Origin: Chryseobacterium sp. 3008163
GTDB lineage: Bacteria; Bacteroidota; Bacteroidia; Flavobacteriales; Weeksellaceae
Reading direction: 5' to 3'
DNA length: 64,000 bases
Assembly (NCBI RefSeq): GCF_003669035.1
Contig: NZ_CP033070.1
Location: 3,038,001-3,102,000 of the forward strand
Positions within the stretch are counted from its first letter, which is position 1; every line of letters starts with the position of its first letter. The notes under the pieces were generated by a model. That model had not been told where the DNA came from and did no database searches. It saw only the letters and a program-made list of their open reading frames with translations. The position numbers and the translations under genes are program-made. Below, piece after piece: positions 37,527 to 49,600 of this stretch.

Positions 37527-40500
37527 ATGAAACTTAAATATTTTTTTAAACATTTAAAAAAACAGGCAGTGGCTTCTTTGGTCATGTTTACGTCTCTTGC
37601 TTTTGCTCAGACTTATCCGGATCTGGAAATGGGAAATGTTATTCCAAGTGTAGGAGCTGCAACTAATGTAACGGTAGCTTTGCAAAAAGATACAAATAAC
37701 AATACTACAACGACATTAACTAATTATGCATCTCCTAGTGCATTAACTGTGAATTTCAATGTAAATACAACAAATTTCACTGATGCTGTTAGGTTTGGTG
37801 CGAGTGGTGTTGCGCCATATTATACATTAATGAATAATATAGGAAATGCCGGTGGTGATAATACTCAATATACCTCTAATGGAGTTCCAGCCAATGGTAC
37901 GGGAATTGATGTTGCTACAAATTATGCAACACGTATTGAAGGCAATTTTGTAGCTGCAGGTAATCAAGCAGGAAATGGCAGGGTAAAGCTTGGTGAAATA
38001 ACCATTACTTTGAGTAGAGGGGTTAATAATCCTCATCTGCATTTCAAAGGATTAGGTGGTAATGCAACAACATCTCTTACAGCGGAATTTACAGTAAAAT
38101 CCGTTTTAAATTCATCTGGTACACAAATTCTTGGAAGTACCGTTATTTCACAGTTGTCGGGTACCAATCTCAATGTGAATAATGCTGCTAAGACTATAAA
38201 TAACGATTATATTGGAACGACGGATCCTGCTACAGTAAATACTGCTAGGGGAACAGTTCGATTTCAAAATAATGATATAAGAACTGTTGTTTTGGAGGTA
38301 TATGGTAATAGAAATGGGGCAGATGCAACTGTGGTTACATGGGATGGATTGGATGCTTTTCTAATAGGATTGTCGGCTGCTGAGTCGGATATACAAGTTG
38401 CAAAAACCGTGAATAATTCATCTGCAGCGGTTGGTAGTACGGTGAATTTTGTGGTAACTGCTACCAATAATGGAGCTTCGAATAATACTAATATCAATAT
38501 TACAGATGTTTTACCTTCCGGATATACTTTTGTATCTGCTACGCCTTCTGTAGGGACTTATGCCACAGGAACCGGAGTCTGGAATATTCCTACTTTGAAC
38601 GATGGAGCTTCAGCAACATTATCTATCAATGCAACGGTAAATGCAAACACAGCTTATACAAACACGGCTACTGTAACAAGTGCTTCGCTATCAGATCCAA
38701 ATGCTGCGAATAATACTTCTGTAGTAGCGGTAGATCCAGACACTGATGGTGATGGCGTTCCTGATAACATAGATCTTGATGACGATAATGACGGTATTTT
38801 AGATACTGTGGAATGTCCACCTGCAAATCTTGTAACTAATGGAGCCTTTGCTACTGGGCTTGGCGGATGGACGTTAGGAAACGGTTGGGTGTATGATGCT
38901 GCTGGCGGATATGCTCATAATGTTGGTGAAAATCTTACTTTGAGCCCACTATCTCAATCTATAAGCAATCTAAATACTGTGGTGCCTAATGGAACTGTGT
39001 CGCTTAATTTGCGAATTGGAGCTCAGGATGGTAATAATTCTGCCGGATCTACAGCAAGTTTACAGGTTGTTTTGAATAATGTTGTATATGCGACTTTATC
39101 AAATTCTATTTTGAGAAATACAAGTAATGTTACTATAACTTATGCAAATGGAGCAACCGGAACATTTACAACCTTTGGAACTGGGGCTGCAACGGGGTAT
39201 ACCCAATCTGCTCCATTCACAATCAATATTCCTTATACAGGTCCGAATACCGCAACTTTGGCGTTCAGAATGACTTCTCAAAGTGATGATTGGAGTGTGG
39301 ATGATGTATCTATAAATGGATTAGTATGTGATTTAGATAATGATGGTATTCCTAATTATTTAGATCTAGATTCTGACGATGACGGATGTTTCGATGCTGT
39401 GGAGGGTGATGAAAATGTTACGGGAGCTCAGCTTAATGCAAATGGAAGTATTGCTGGAGCAGTAAATGCTAATGGTGTTCCTAATTTGGTAAATACAGGA
39501 GGTGTTGCTGATGTTGGAAGCGATGTTGGTCAGGGAGTAGGAACTTCTCAGAATGCTGCAATACAGGATTTTGAATGTTCTACAGCAATTGGATGTACTA
39601 ATGCATTATATCTTGCGCAGTTTAAGACTTTATATTCTGTTGATACATCAAGTAATCCATTTGCCTATCCTCTTATTGGAGATGCTTCAGGTGATTATAA
39701 TGCAATAGGGATCCATCCGTTGAATGGGCGTATGTACGCAATGCCTAGTATAGCTTCTAATAATTTATGGATTATTAATCCTAATGGAAGTTCAGTTAAT
39801 TTAGGTCCTGTGACAGGATTGCCTGCGGATGCATATAATTCGGGTGAGGTTGATAATTTAGGAAACTATTATATAAAAGCGTCAGGGTCTAATAATATTT
39901 TGTACAGAGTTAATGTAACAACTTTAGTAGCTACGCCTATTACATTATCGGCAAGTATTACTGTGGCAGATCTTGCTTTTAGAACTACAAACGGTCTTTT
40001 ATATACTGTTAGTAATGATACAGGGCGGTTGATGTCAATCAATCCTGCTAATGGTACTGTTACCGGGATTGGACCTTCGCCGGGAACTATTGCTTTTGGG
40101 GCGTTGTTCGGTTCTAGTACAGGAGAGATCTACGGATCGGAAAATGGTGGTGGATTTTACCAATTCAATCTTACTACTGGACAAAGAGTTTTGATTTCAG
40201 ATTCGCCTGCGAGTGGTTCTAATGACGGAGCGCATTGTGTGACATCTCCGATTGCGTTCAGCGCCGATCTTGCCATAAGCAAGACAGATAATACAACAGC
40301 TTATGCACCGGGTTCTACAAGGGTATATACAATTGTAGCAAGAAACAATGGGCCTTTTGGTGTTTTGGGAGCAACGGTTTCAGATCTTTTGCCAGTGGGT
40401 ATTCTTGCTGCGAATGTAAGCTATACTGCAGTTGCTGCAGGAGGTGCGACAACTTCTGTTTTGGGAACGCAGACTGGAGCGATCAATGATGTGGTAAATC

Positions 40501-40973
40501 TGCCTGTAAATGCTACGGTAACTTACACGGTAACGGTAGGTATACCGTTCACTTTCACAGGTGATCTTGTGAATACGGTCACCATTACAGCGCCGGCAAA
40601 CAGTACAGATTCTAATTTGACTAATAATACGGCTACCGATACTGATACTCAGGAGGTGTGTTACAGACCAGGAATTACAAGCGGAACTGTATTGAATACA
40701 AATCACGGTTTTACTTCTTTAGCAAGAGCAGGTGGTACTGCATCGGGCAATTGGCCAATGATAAGAAAAGGAGCTTGGACGGTTTTGGAATCAAGAACTA
40801 AAGGTTTTGTTGTAAACAGATTGACAGCACTGCAGATTTCGCAAATTCCTGCAGCAAATTTGGTAGAAGGAATGATGGTGTACAATATTACATCAGATTG
40901 TCTTCAGGTCAACACAACGGGTACTCCAGCGGGTTGGACTTGTTTTAGTACACCTACGTGTCCGTCTAATTAA
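37527..40973 (+). CDS. Very large secreted protein with DUF11 and TSP3 repeats
   Basis: 1,148 residues with a signal peptide ending LAFAQ. Two DUF11-type domains, [20 protein letters not shown] (about 305-410) and [20 protein letters not shown] (about 915-1030), flank Asp-rich TSP3 calcium-binding segments ([19 protein letters not shown]), a jellyroll-like domain and a propeller-like DUF6923 region (about 690-900). The C-terminal module ([50 protein letters not shown]) matches that of the large module B protein. It is probably surface-attached. No T9SS tail is visible. Confidence 0.8.
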   Translation: MKLKYFFKHLKKQAVASLVMFTSLAFAQTYPDLEMGNVIPSVGAATNVTVALQKDTNNNTTTTLTNYASPSALTVNFNVNTTNFTDAVRFGASGVAPYYTLMNNIGNAGGDNTQYTSNGVPANGTGIDVATNYATRIEGNFVAAGNQAGNGRVKLGEITITLSRGVNNPHLHFKGLGGNATTSLTAEFTVKSVLNSSGTQILGSTVISQLSGTNLNVNNAAKTINNDYIGTTDPATVNTARGTVRFQNNDIRTVVLEVYGNRNGADATVVTWDGLDAFLIGLSAAESDIQVAKTVNNSSAAVGSTVNFVVTATNNGASNNTNINITDVLPSGYTFVSATPSVGTYATGTGVWNIPTLNDGASATLSINATVNANTAYTNTATVTSASLSDPNAANNTSVVAVDPDTDGDGVPDNIDLDDDNDGILDTVECPPANLVTNGAFATGLGGWTLGNGWVYDAAGGYAHNVGENLTLSPLSQSISNLNTVVPNGTVSLNLRIGAQDGNNSAGSTASLQVVLNNVVYATLSNSILRNTSNVTITYANGATGTFTTFGTGAATGYTQSAPFTINIPYTGPNTATLAFRMTSQSDDWSVDDVSINGLVCDLDNDGIPNYLDLDSDDDGCFDAVEGDENVTGAQLNANGSIAGAVNANGVPNLVNTGGVADVGSDVGQGVGTSQNAAIQDFECSTAIGCTNALYLAQFKTLYSVDTSSNPFAYPLIGDASGDYNAIGIHPLNGRMYAMPSIASNNLWIINPNGSSVNLGPVTGLPADAYNSGEVDNLGNYYIKASGSNNILYRVNVTTLVATPITLSASITVADLAFRTTNGLLYTVSNDTGRLMSINPANGTVTGIGPSPGTIAFGALFGSSTGEIYGSENGGGFYQFNLTTGQRVLISDSPASGSNDGAHCVTSPIAFSADLAISKTDNTTAYAPGSTRVYTIVARNNGPFGVLGATVSDLLPVGILAANVSYTAVAAGGATTSVLGTQTGAINDVVNLPVNATVTYTVTVGIPFTFTGDLVNTVTITAPANSTDSNLTNNTATDTDTQEVCYRPGITSGTVLNTNHGFTSLARAGGTASGNWPMIRKGAWTVLESRTKGFVVNRLTALQISQIPAANLVEGMMVYNITSDCLQVNTTGTPAGWTCFSTPTCPSN

Positions 40974-40998
40974 TGTTTAACAATAAAAAGAATTAATA

Positions 40999-42117
40999 AT
41001 GAAATATTTATTCCTAATCATACTGGCTTTTTTGTCAGGAAATGTATATTCTCAAATAGCGATAGGTAAAGAAAGTGTGTCTTCACCATCTGTTTCACTT
41101 GATTTCGGACTTGGGAATCGTGGGATTATTTTACCATGGGTAACTTCAGAAGGAAGTGTTACTGGTGTTGTAAACGGTACATTGGTTTATGATCTTAACG
41201 ATAAAAAAGTGAAGGTAAAATACGCGTCAGGCTGGAAGGATCTTACAGTTAATACAAATGGTACAACAGTGCAGGGCGGTGTAGATGGTGCCTTAATTCA
41301 AGCGAGTTCAGTAGCTGAAAATACTTCTGCTAAAACAGCCATTGGAACAACTTTAAGTTCTGCACCTGGAATATTGGTTTTAGAAGATACCGACAAGGCT
41401 ATGGTTTTACCTACAGCTGCAAGTCCGCATCTTAATATCATAAATCCTGCACCCGGTATGATGGTGTATGATAATTTCAATAAGGTGTTAGCTGTTTATA
41501 ACGGAACAGTTTGGTCTTTCTGGCGGGGAGGAATCGAAGCGGTTCCTACTGTAACGACAGGAACTGGAAGAGTATGGATGGATCGTAATTTAGGTGCAAC
41601 GCAGGTGGCTACAAGTTCTACAGATGCTCTTGCTTATGGTAGTCTTTACCAATGGGGAAGATTGTCTGATGGGCACCAGCTAAGAACATCCCCTAATAGT
41701 GTTTTGAATGCTACAAGCAGTACGGATGTCCCTGGTAATGGTAATTTTATTATAGTTACTACGGGCCAACTTGACTGGAGAAACCCACAGAATAATAACT
41801 TATGGGAGGGTGTAAATGGAATTAATAATCCTTGTCCAAGTGGTTTTAGAATTCCTACGACAGCTGAATTTCAGGCTGAAATAGCGTTGCTTGCAACTCA
41901 AAATGCTTCAGGTGCTTATAATTCTCCATTAAAATTGACTGTTGCTGGTTATAGACAGTATAACAATGGTTCTCTACAGCAGGTAGGAGGCACTGGTTAT
42001 TACTATACAAGTTCAGAATCTGGTACAAATACTACTTTTTTTTATTTTAACTCTTCAGCAGCAGGTTCGGTGGTTCAACGGGCTTATGGTATGTCAGTAA
42101 GATGTATAAAAAATTAA
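40999..42117 (+). CDS. Secreted protein with MVYD-YNG-W motif fused to a FISUMP domain
   Basis: 372 residues. The first 175 residues parallel the small module B protein: IAIGKESVSSPSVSLDFG, GTLVYDLNDKK, ILVLEDTDKAMVLP and PGMMVYDNFNKVLAVYNG. From about 190 the protein continues into a Fibrobacter succinogenes major paralogous (FISUMP) domain with VWMDRNLGATQVA, AYGSLYQWGR, NPCPSGFRIPTTAEF and a final YGMSVRCIKN. The fold is lectin-like; ligand unknown. A strong terminator follows. Confidence 0.8.
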   Translation: MKYLFLIILAFLSGNVYSQIAIGKESVSSPSVSLDFGLGNRGIILPWVTSEGSVTGVVNGTLVYDLNDKKVKVKYASGWKDLTVNTNGTTVQGGVDGALIQASSVAENTSAKTAIGTTLSSAPGILVLEDTDKAMVLPTAASPHLNIINPAPGMMVYDNFNKVLAVYNGTVWSFWRGGIEAVPTVTTGTGRVWMDRNLGATQVATSSTDALAYGSLYQWGRLSDGHQLRTSPNSVLNATSSTDVPGNGNFIIVTTGQLDWRNPQNNNLWEGVNGINNPCPSGFRIPTTAEFQAEIALLATQNASGAYNSPLKLTVAGYRQYNNGSLQQVGGTGYYYTSSESGTNTTFFYFNSSAAGSVVQRAYGMSVRCIKN

Positions 42118-42153
42118 CTTTTTATTTAAGTTAAATCAATTTCTTTAAAGTTA

Positions 42154-42190
42154 AAAACCACTGCCTTGTTTATAAGGTGGTGGTTTTTTT
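42154..42190 (+). terminator. Module C terminator
   Basis: 14-bp stem with two G-T pairs (AAAACCACTGCCTT with AAGGTGGTGGTTTT), 6-nt loop, T7 tail. Confidence 0.88.
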
Positions 42191-42308
42191 GATTTAAAAA
42201 ATAGTGACTTTTGCTGTATGAGGTAAACCTTCAGCTAATTTGCTATATCAACTCTTTAAAAAAATAAGAAAATTTTATAATTACAAAAGTTATAGAGTGA
42301 TACTTAAA

Positions 42309-42340
42309 TTTGTGTAATCACTTAAAAATTAGTATATTTG
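42309..42340 (+). promoter_or_regulatory. rpoBC promoter
   Basis: TTTG at 42309-42312 and TATATTTG at 42333-42340, spacer 20 nt. It gives rpoB its own start, with a leader of about 320 nt. Confidence 0.82.
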
Positions 42341-42346
42341 CAGTTC

Positions 42347-42571
42347 TTTTGGCGCTAATAAATATACATACATCAGTAAAACATTGTAAATCAACTCTTT
42401 CATAATTTTGAAAGGGATTTCTTGTTGATAGATTATTTACATTTTTTTCGTCCAAAATAAAAATTTAAAAATATTTTGCATTACGCTGTGAAAAGATATA
42501 CCAGCGTTGCAGTTAGAATTAGAGTTTAGAATAAAGAACTAAGAACAAAGACCACTTCTGATAGCGCCAAA
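42347..42571 (+). promoter_or_regulatory. Candidate structured leader RNA of rpoB
   Basis: TTTGGCGCTA at 42348-42357 pairs perfectly with TAGCGCCAAA at 42562-42571, closing a 204-nt region. Inside it, one arm stacks TGTAAAT/ATTTACA (42385-42391 with 42435-42441), ATCAAC/GTTGAT (42390-42395 with 42424-42429) and CTTTCA/TGAAAG (42397-42402 with 42409-42414). A second arm has TGCA and ACGCTG (42477-42488) pairing with CAGCGT and TGCA (42502-42511). The first segment lies just after the predicted transcription start. A cis-regulatory role is inference. Confidence 0.5.
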
Positions 42572-42668
42572 CATCAAATGTCTTTTATCTTGCCTCTTTT
42601 ATCTTTTAGTCTTTTTCTGATATTTTTTGTAAAATCAAAATATTTTTTAACCCTTTCTTAAAAGTTTT

Positions 42669-45600
42669 ATGAGTAAAACAACCGCAATTACTAAAGGAAA
42701 TGAGAGAATTAATTTCTCTACAGCGAAAGGAAAAATCATTACTCCGGATTTCTTAGATATCCAGTTAGAGTCATTCAAAGATTTTTTCCAATTAGATACA
42801 CTTCCTGAAGACAGAAAGAAAGAAGGTTTGCACAAAACCTTCCAAGAAAACTTTCCAATTACCGATTCTAGAAACCAATTCGTTTTGGAATTCTTAGACT
42901 ATTTGGTAGATTCACCACGTTACTCAATCGATGAGTGTGTGGAAAGAGGTTTAACGTATTCCGTTCCTCTAAAAGCTAGACTTAAATTATACTGTACAGA
43001 TCCTGAGCATGAAGATTTTCAGACTGTTGTACAAGATGTTTATTTAGGTCCGGTTCCTTACATGACTCCGTCTGGTTCATTTATTATTAATGGAGCAGAG
43101 CGTGTAATCGTAACTCAGTTACACAGATCTCCGGGTGTATTCTTCGGACAGACTTACCACGCAAACGGAACTAAATTGTATTATTCAAGAATTATCCCTT
43201 TCAAAGGATCTTGGATGGAATTTACTACCGATATCAACAGCGTAATGTACGCGTATATCGACCGTAAGAAAAAATTACCTTTAACTACATTATTAAGAGC
43301 TATCGGTTTCGAATCTGATAAAGACATTCTTCAGATTTTTGACCTTGCAGAAGAAGTGAAAGTTTCTAAAGCTGCACTTAAAAAAGTAGAAGGTAGAACA
43401 TTGGCTGCGAGAGTATTGAATACTTGGTTCGAAGATTTCGTAGACGAAGACACTGGAGAAGTTGTTTCTATTGAAAGAAATGAAATTATCCTAGACAGAG
43501 AAACGATTCTTGAAAAAGAACATTTAGATCTTATTTTGGATGCAGGTGTGAAATCTATCTTGATTCACAAAGAAAATTCAAACGAATTCTCTATCATCCA
43601 GAATACTTTACAAAAAGATCCAACCAACTCAGAAAAAGAAGCGGTTGAATATATTTATCGTCAGTTAAGAAATGCAGATCCACCCGATGAGGAAACTGCA
43701 AGAGGAATTATTGAAAAATTATTCTTCTCTGAGCAAAGATATTCATTGGGTGAAGTAGGACGTTATAGACTAAACAAAAAGTTAAGCCTAAACATCCCAA
43801 CTACAACTGAAGTTCTTACAAAAGAAGATATCATTGCGATTGTAAGACACCTAATTGAGTTAGTAAACTCAAAAACTGATGTTGATGATATTGACCACTT
43901 ATCAAACAGAAGAATTAAAACTGTTGGTGAGCAATTAGCAGGACAGTTCGGTGTAGGTCTTTCTAGAATTGCAAGAACAATCAAAGAGAGAATGAACGTT
44001 AGAGATAACGAAATCTTTACTCCACTTGACCTTGTTAATGCGAAGACTTTAACATCAGTTATTAACTCATTCTTTGGTACCAACCAGCTTTCTCAGTTCA
44101 TGGACCAAACCAATCCTCTATCAGAAATCACGCATAAGCGTAGACTTTCTGCCCTAGGACCTGGTGGTTTATCAAGAGAAAGAGCAGGTTTCGAGGTACG
44201 TGACGTTCACCATACTCACTATGGTCGTATTTGTCCTATCGAAACTCCTGAGGGACCAAACATTGGTTTGATCTCATCTTTGGGTATCTATGCAAAAATC
44301 AATTCTTTAGGTTTCATCGAAACTCCATATAGAAAAGTAGAAGGAAGCACGGTAGATTTACATGCTGATCCTATTTATCTTAATGCTGAAGACGAAGAAG
44401 ATAAAGTAATTGCTCAGGCAAACGTTGAGTTAGACGATAACGGAGCTTTCTTAACAGACAGAATTATTGCCAGATTAGATGGTGATTATCCTGTAGTTGA
44501 GCCTGCTCAGGTTAATTTGATCGACGTGGCACCTAACCAGATTTCCGGTATTTCAGCTTCATTGATTCCATTCTTGGAACATGATGATGCAAACCGTGCG
44601 TTGATGGGATCAAACATGATGCGTCAGGCAGTTCCTTTGTTGAAGCCACAAGCTCCAATCGTAGGTACAGGTCTGGAACAACAAGTTGCAAAAGATTCTA
44701 GAATTTTGATCAATGCTGAAGGAAATGGTATCGTTGAATATGTAGATGCTGATCAGATTACTATTAAATATGAAAGAAGCGATGACGAAGATTTAGTATC
44801 ATTCGAATCTGCTACGAAAACATATAAATTAACTAAGTTCAGAAAAACTAACCAGAGTACGACAATTACCCTAAGACCAAACGTAAGAGTAGGTGAGACG
44901 GTACATAAAGGTCAGGTTCTTTGTGACGGTTATGCAACCGAAAATGGAGAATTAGCTCTTGGTAGAAACTTAGTGGTAGCCTTCATGCCTTGGAAAGGAT
45001 ACAACTTTGAGGATGCAATCGTAATCAACGAAAAAGTTGTACGTGAAGACTGGTTTACTTCTATCCACGTGGATGAGTATTCTCTTGAAGTTCGTGATAC
45101 CAAATTAGGTATGGAAGAATTGACAGCAGATATTCCAAACGTATCTGAAGAAGCTACAAAAGATCTTGATGAGAACGGAATGATCAGAATCGGTGCTGAA
45201 GTGAAGCCTGGTGATATCATGATTGGTAAGATTACTCCAAAAGGTGAATCTGATCCTACTCCTGAAGAGAAACTTCTAAGAGCAATCTTTGGTGACAAAG
45301 CTGGTGATGTAAAAGATGCTTCATTGAAAGCAGATTCTTCATTAAGAGGTGTTGTAATCAACAAGAAATTGTTCTCTAGAAACATTAAAGATAAAAAGAA
45401 AAGAACTGAAGAAAAACTTAAGCTTGAAGAGATTGAAAACACTTACAAGGCTAAGTTTGACGAGTTGAGAAATACTTTAATCGAAAAATTAAACACTTTA
45501 GTTAGTGGTAAAACTTCTCAGGGAGTTACGAATGACTTAGATGAAGAAATTATCGGTAAAGGCGTGAAATTCACTCACAAATTGTTGACTTCAGTAGAAG

Positions 45601-46490
45601 ATTACGTAAACGTTAGCGGTGCAGATTGGACGGTTGACAACGATAAGAATGAATTGATCAAACAATTGATTCACAACTACAAAATCAAATTCAACGATAT
45701 TCAAGGAGTTAAAAACCGCGAGAAATTCGCAATTTCTATCGGAGATGAACTTCCAGCAGGGATCATGAAATTGGCTAAAGTATATATCGCTAAAAAACGT
45801 AAACTAAACGTTGGGGATAAAATGGCAGGACGTCACGGTAACAAAGGGATTGTTTCGAGAATCGTTCGTGAAGAAGATATGCCATTCTTAGAAGATGGAA
45901 CACCAGTAGATATCGTATTGAATCCACTTGGGGTACCTTCTCGTATGAACATCGGACAGATTTATGAAACAGTTCTTGGATGGGCTGGTCAGAAATTGGG
46001 GATGACGTTCGCTACGCCAATCTTTGATGGGGCAACTCTTGATCAGATTACAGAGTATACTGAGAAAGCAGGAGTTCCTAAATTCGGTCACACTCACCTT
46101 TATGATGGTGGTACCGGAGAAAGATTTACACAAGCTGCAACGGTAGGTATTATCTATATGTTGAAACTTGGGCACATGGTAGATGACAAAATGCACGCAC
46201 GTTCTATCGGACCTTACTCATTGATTACTCAGCAGCCATTAGGAGGTAAAGCTCAGTTTGGTGGTCAGAGATTCGGAGAGATGGAGGTTTGGGCTCTTGA
46301 AGCATTTGGAGCTGCAAATATCTTGAGAGAAATCTTGACTGTGAAGTCGGATGACGTGATTGGTAGAGCAAAAACTTATGAAGCAATTGCAAAAGGTGAA
46401 GCAATGCCTGAACCAGGTATTCCGGAATCTTTCAACGTATTACTTCACGAGTTACAAGGTCTTGGATTAGACGTAAGATTGGAAGAGTAA
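42669..46490 (+). CDS. rpoB: DNA-directed RNA polymerase subunit beta
   Basis: 1,273 residues. The rifampicin-pocket region reads [20 protein letters not shown] followed by [20 protein letters not shown], with wild-type-looking residues throughout. [29 protein letters not shown] and the C-terminal [20 protein letters not shown] are all present. It forms the catalytic core with the beta' subunit encoded 110 nt downstream. Here it is separated from rplL by 14.4 kb and has its own promoter and long leader. Confidence 0.99.
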   Translation: MSKTTAITKGNERINFSTAKGKIITPDFLDIQLESFKDFFQLDTLPEDRKKEGLHKTFQENFPITDSRNQFVLEFLDYLVDSPRYSIDECVERGLTYSVPLKARLKLYCTDPEHEDFQTVVQDVYLGPVPYMTPSGSFIINGAERVIVTQLHRSPGVFFGQTYHANGTKLYYSRIIPFKGSWMEFTTDINSVMYAYIDRKKKLPLTTLLRAIGFESDKDILQIFDLAEEVKVSKAALKKVEGRTLAARVLNTWFEDFVDEDTGEVVSIERNEIILDRETILEKEHLDLILDAGVKSILIHKENSNEFSIIQNTLQKDPTNSEKEAVEYIYRQLRNADPPDEETARGIIEKLFFSEQRYSLGEVGRYRLNKKLSLNIPTTTEVLTKEDIIAIVRHLIELVNSKTDVDDIDHLSNRRIKTVGEQLAGQFGVGLSRIARTIKERMNVRDNEIFTPLDLVNAKTLTSVINSFFGTNQLSQFMDQTNPLSEITHKRRLSALGPGGLSRERAGFEVRDVHHTHYGRICPIETPEGPNIGLISSLGIYAKINSLGFIETPYRKVEGSTVDLHADPIYLNAEDEEDKVIAQANVELDDNGAFLTDRIIARLDGDYPVVEPAQVNLIDVAPNQISGISASLIPFLEHDDANRALMGSNMMRQAVPLLKPQAPIVGTGLEQQVAKDSRILINAEGNGIVEYVDADQITIKYERSDDEDLVSFESATKTYKLTKFRKTNQSTTITLRPNVRVGETVHKGQVLCDGYATENGELALGRNLVVAFMPWKGYNFEDAIVINEKVVREDWFTSIHVDEYSLEVRDTKLGMEELTADIPNVSEEATKDLDENGMIRIGAEVKPGDIMIGKITPKGESDPTPEEKLLRAIFGDKAGDVKDASLKADSSLRGVVINKKLFSRNIKDKKKRTEEKLKLEEIENTYKAKFDELRNTLIEKLNTLVSGKTSQGVTNDLDEEIIGKGVKFTHKLLTSVEDYVNVSGADWTVDNDKNELIKQLIHNYKIKFNDIQGVKNREKFAISIGDELPAGIMKLAKVYIAKKRKLNVGDKMAGRHGNKGIVSRIVREEDMPFLEDGTPVDIVLNPLGVPSRMNIGQIYETVLGWAGQKLGMTFATPIFDGATLDQITEYTEKAGVPKFGHTHLYDGGTGERFTQAATVGIIYMLKLGHMVDDKMHARSIGPYSLITQQPLGGKAQFGGQRFGEMEVWALEAFGAANILREILTVKSDDVIGRAKTYEAIAKGEAMPEPGIPESFNVLLHELQGLGLDVRLEE

Positions 46491-46600
46491 ATTAAGATTT
46501 AATTGTTAAAAAATTAAAGCATTAATTAAACTCAGAGATAATAAGTGCGAAAGCGATTTGAAGCTTTCAATCTTTTAATCTTTTAATCAAAAATTAAATT

Positions 46601-49600
46601 ATGTCAAATAAAAATAAATCAAGTAGATTTAATAAAATAACCATCGGTTTAGCTTCACCTGAGTCAATTTTACAAGACTCAAGAGGAGAAGTTCTTAAGC
46701 CGGAAACTATTAACTACAGAACGCATAAACCAGAAAGAGATGGTTTGTTCTGTGAAAAAATCTTCGGTCCTATCAAAGATTACGAATGTGCTTGTGGTAA
46801 ATACAAGAGAATTCGTTACAAAGGGATCGTTTGTGACCGTTGTGGTGTAGAGGTTACGGAGAAAAAAGTACGTAGAGAAAGAATCGGACACATTGGTTTG
46901 GTTGTTCCTATTGCGCATATTTGGTATTTCCGTTCTTTACCAAACAAAATCGGTTACCTTTTGGGTATTCCTTCTAAGAAATTAGATATGATCATCTATT
47001 ACGAGAGATATGTTGTTATTCAGCAGGGTATCGCTAAGAAAGCAGATGGTTCAGATTTTGACGAGAAAGAATTCCTTACAGAAGAAGAATATCTGGATGT
47101 TTTGGAAACTCTTCCTCCGGATAATCAATATCTTGATGATGCAGATCCAAACAAATTCCTTGCTAAAATGGGTGCGGAAGCTGTTGAAGAATTGCTAAAA
47201 AGAATTGATCTTGATGCATTGTCTTTCGACTTGAGACACAAAGCTCACAACGAAGGTTCTAAGCAAAGAAGAACAGAAGCTCTAAAAAGATTGAACGTAG
47301 TAGAAGCATTGAGAGGTGCTAACACTAGAATGATCAACAGACCAGAGTGGATGATTATGCGTGTGCTTCCTGTAATACCACCAGAATTAAGACCATTAGT
47401 TCCATTGGATGGAGGACGTTTCGCAACTTCTGACTTAAATGATCTTTACAGAAGAGTAATTATCAGAAACAACCGTTTAAAGAGATTATTGGAAATCAAA
47501 GCTCCTGAAGTAATCTTGAGAAACGAGAAGCGTATGCTTCAGGAATCTGTAGATTCATTATTCGATAATACAAGAAAGTCTTCTGCAGTTAAATCTGAAT
47601 CAAACAGACCATTGAAATCACTTTCAGATTCATTGAAAGGTAAACAAGGTCGTTTCCGTCAGAACTTACTAGGGAAAAGGGTAGATTACTCTGCACGTTC
47701 TGTAATTGTTGTAGGTCCAAACTTACAGCTTCACGAATGTGGTATTCCTAAAGATATGGCAGCTGAACTTTACAAACCGTTTATCATCAGAAAACTGATT
47801 GAAAGAGGAATTGTAAAAACAGTAAAATCTGCAAAGAGAATTATTGACAGAAAAGAACCTGTAGTTTATGATATCTTAGAAGGTGTAATGAAAGGTCACC
47901 CTGTTTTATTAAACAGAGCACCTACTTTGCACAGACTAGGTATTCAGGCTTTCCAACCTAAGATGATCGAGGGTAAGGCAATCCAATTACACCCATTAGT
48001 AACAACAGCATTCAACGCCGATTTTGATGGTGACCAGATGGCGGTACACTTACCGTTGGGTCCTGAAGCAATTTTGGAAGCTCAGTTATTGATGTTAGGT
48101 TCTCAGAATATCTTGAACCCTGCAAACGGTTCTCCAATTACGGTACCATCTCAAGACATGGTTCTTGGTCTTTATTTCATGACCAAAGAATTAAGCTCTA
48201 CAGATGAGAAAAAAGTTTTGGGAGAAGGTCTTGCATTCTATTCTCCGGAAGAAGCGGAAATCGCTTATGCTGAAGGTAGAGTTTCATTGAACGCTAAAGT
48301 AAGATGTAGACTACCGGTAAAAGAAGAAGGTGTAATCACTACAAAATTGATTGAAACTTCTGTTGGTAGAATCTTATTTAACCAAATTGTTCCTAAACAG
48401 TCAGGATATATTAATGAACTTCTTACGAAGAAATCATTAAGAAATGTAATTGGTAAAGTACTTGCTGATACAGATTTCCCTACCACTGTGAAGTTCTTGG
48501 ATGCTATGAAAGACTTAGGTTATTCAAATGCATTTAAAGGAGGTCTTTCGTTCTCATTAGGTGACATCGTTGTCCCTGTTGAGAAAAAGAAAATGATCGC
48601 AACATCTATTGAAACTGTAGACGAAATTAGAGCCAACTATAACATGGGTCTTATTACAGATACAGAAAGATATAACCAGGTAATCGACGTTTGGACAAAC
48701 ACCAATGCTGGATTAACTGAAATGATCATGAGCAGAATGAAAGTTGACCAAGGTGGATTCAATTCTGTATACATGATGCTTGATTCTGGTGCGAGGGGTT
48801 CTAAGGAACAGATCCGTCAGTTATCAGGGATGAGAGGTTTGATGGCAAAACCGCAAAAAGCTGGTTCTACCGGTGCGGAAATTATCGAAAACCCGATTCT
48901 TGCAAACTTTAAGGAAGGTCTTTCTATCTTAGAATACTTTATCTCTACTCACGGTGCTCGTAAGGGTCTTGCGGATACCGCATTGAAAACTGCCGATGCA
49001 GGTTACTTAACGAGAAGATTGGTAGACGTTGCACAAGATGTTATCATTACTGAAGCAGATTGTGGAACTCTTAGAGGAACTGAAGTTACTGCGCTTAAGA
49101 AAAATGACGAAATCGTTGAAAGAATTTCTGAAAGAATCCTAGGTAGAGTATCTCTTCATAACATTTACGATCCGGAAACCGACGAATTAGTAGCAACTGC
49201 TGATCAGATTATTGAGGAAGCTTTAGCGAAAAGAATCGAGGAAATGGGTATTGAAGCAGTAGAAGTACGTTCACCACTTACTTGTGAAACCAAAAAAGGA
49301 ATCTGTGCTAAATGTTATGGTAGAAACCTGGCAACTGGTAAGAAAATCCATATGGGTGAAGCGGTAGGTGTAATTGCTGCACAATCAATTGGGGAACCGG
49401 GAACTCAGCTTACGTTGAGAACCTTCCACCAAGGGGGTGTATCTACAAACGTATCAGAAAATCCTTCAATCTCTGCAAGAAGAGACGGTATCGTTGAATT
49501 GGATGAGGTAAGAACAATTACTTCTGAAGATGAAAACGGAAACACTGCGGAAGTAGTAGTATCTCGTACAACAGAATTTAGATTGGTTGCTGATAACGAA

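Noticed and set aside
33300..39400. Asp-rich repeats in the two giant genes as possible CRISPR or satellite DNA
   Set aside because: They are coding TSP3 calcium-binding repeats in frame; spacing and sequence are not those of a CRISPR array. No CRISPR array was seen in the window.
37527..40973. T9SS sorting tail on the 1,148-residue protein
   Set aside because: The C-terminus ends [10 protein letters not shown] without the YPNP and final basic strand pattern; only the DOMON protein at 55842 shows a clear T9SS tail.
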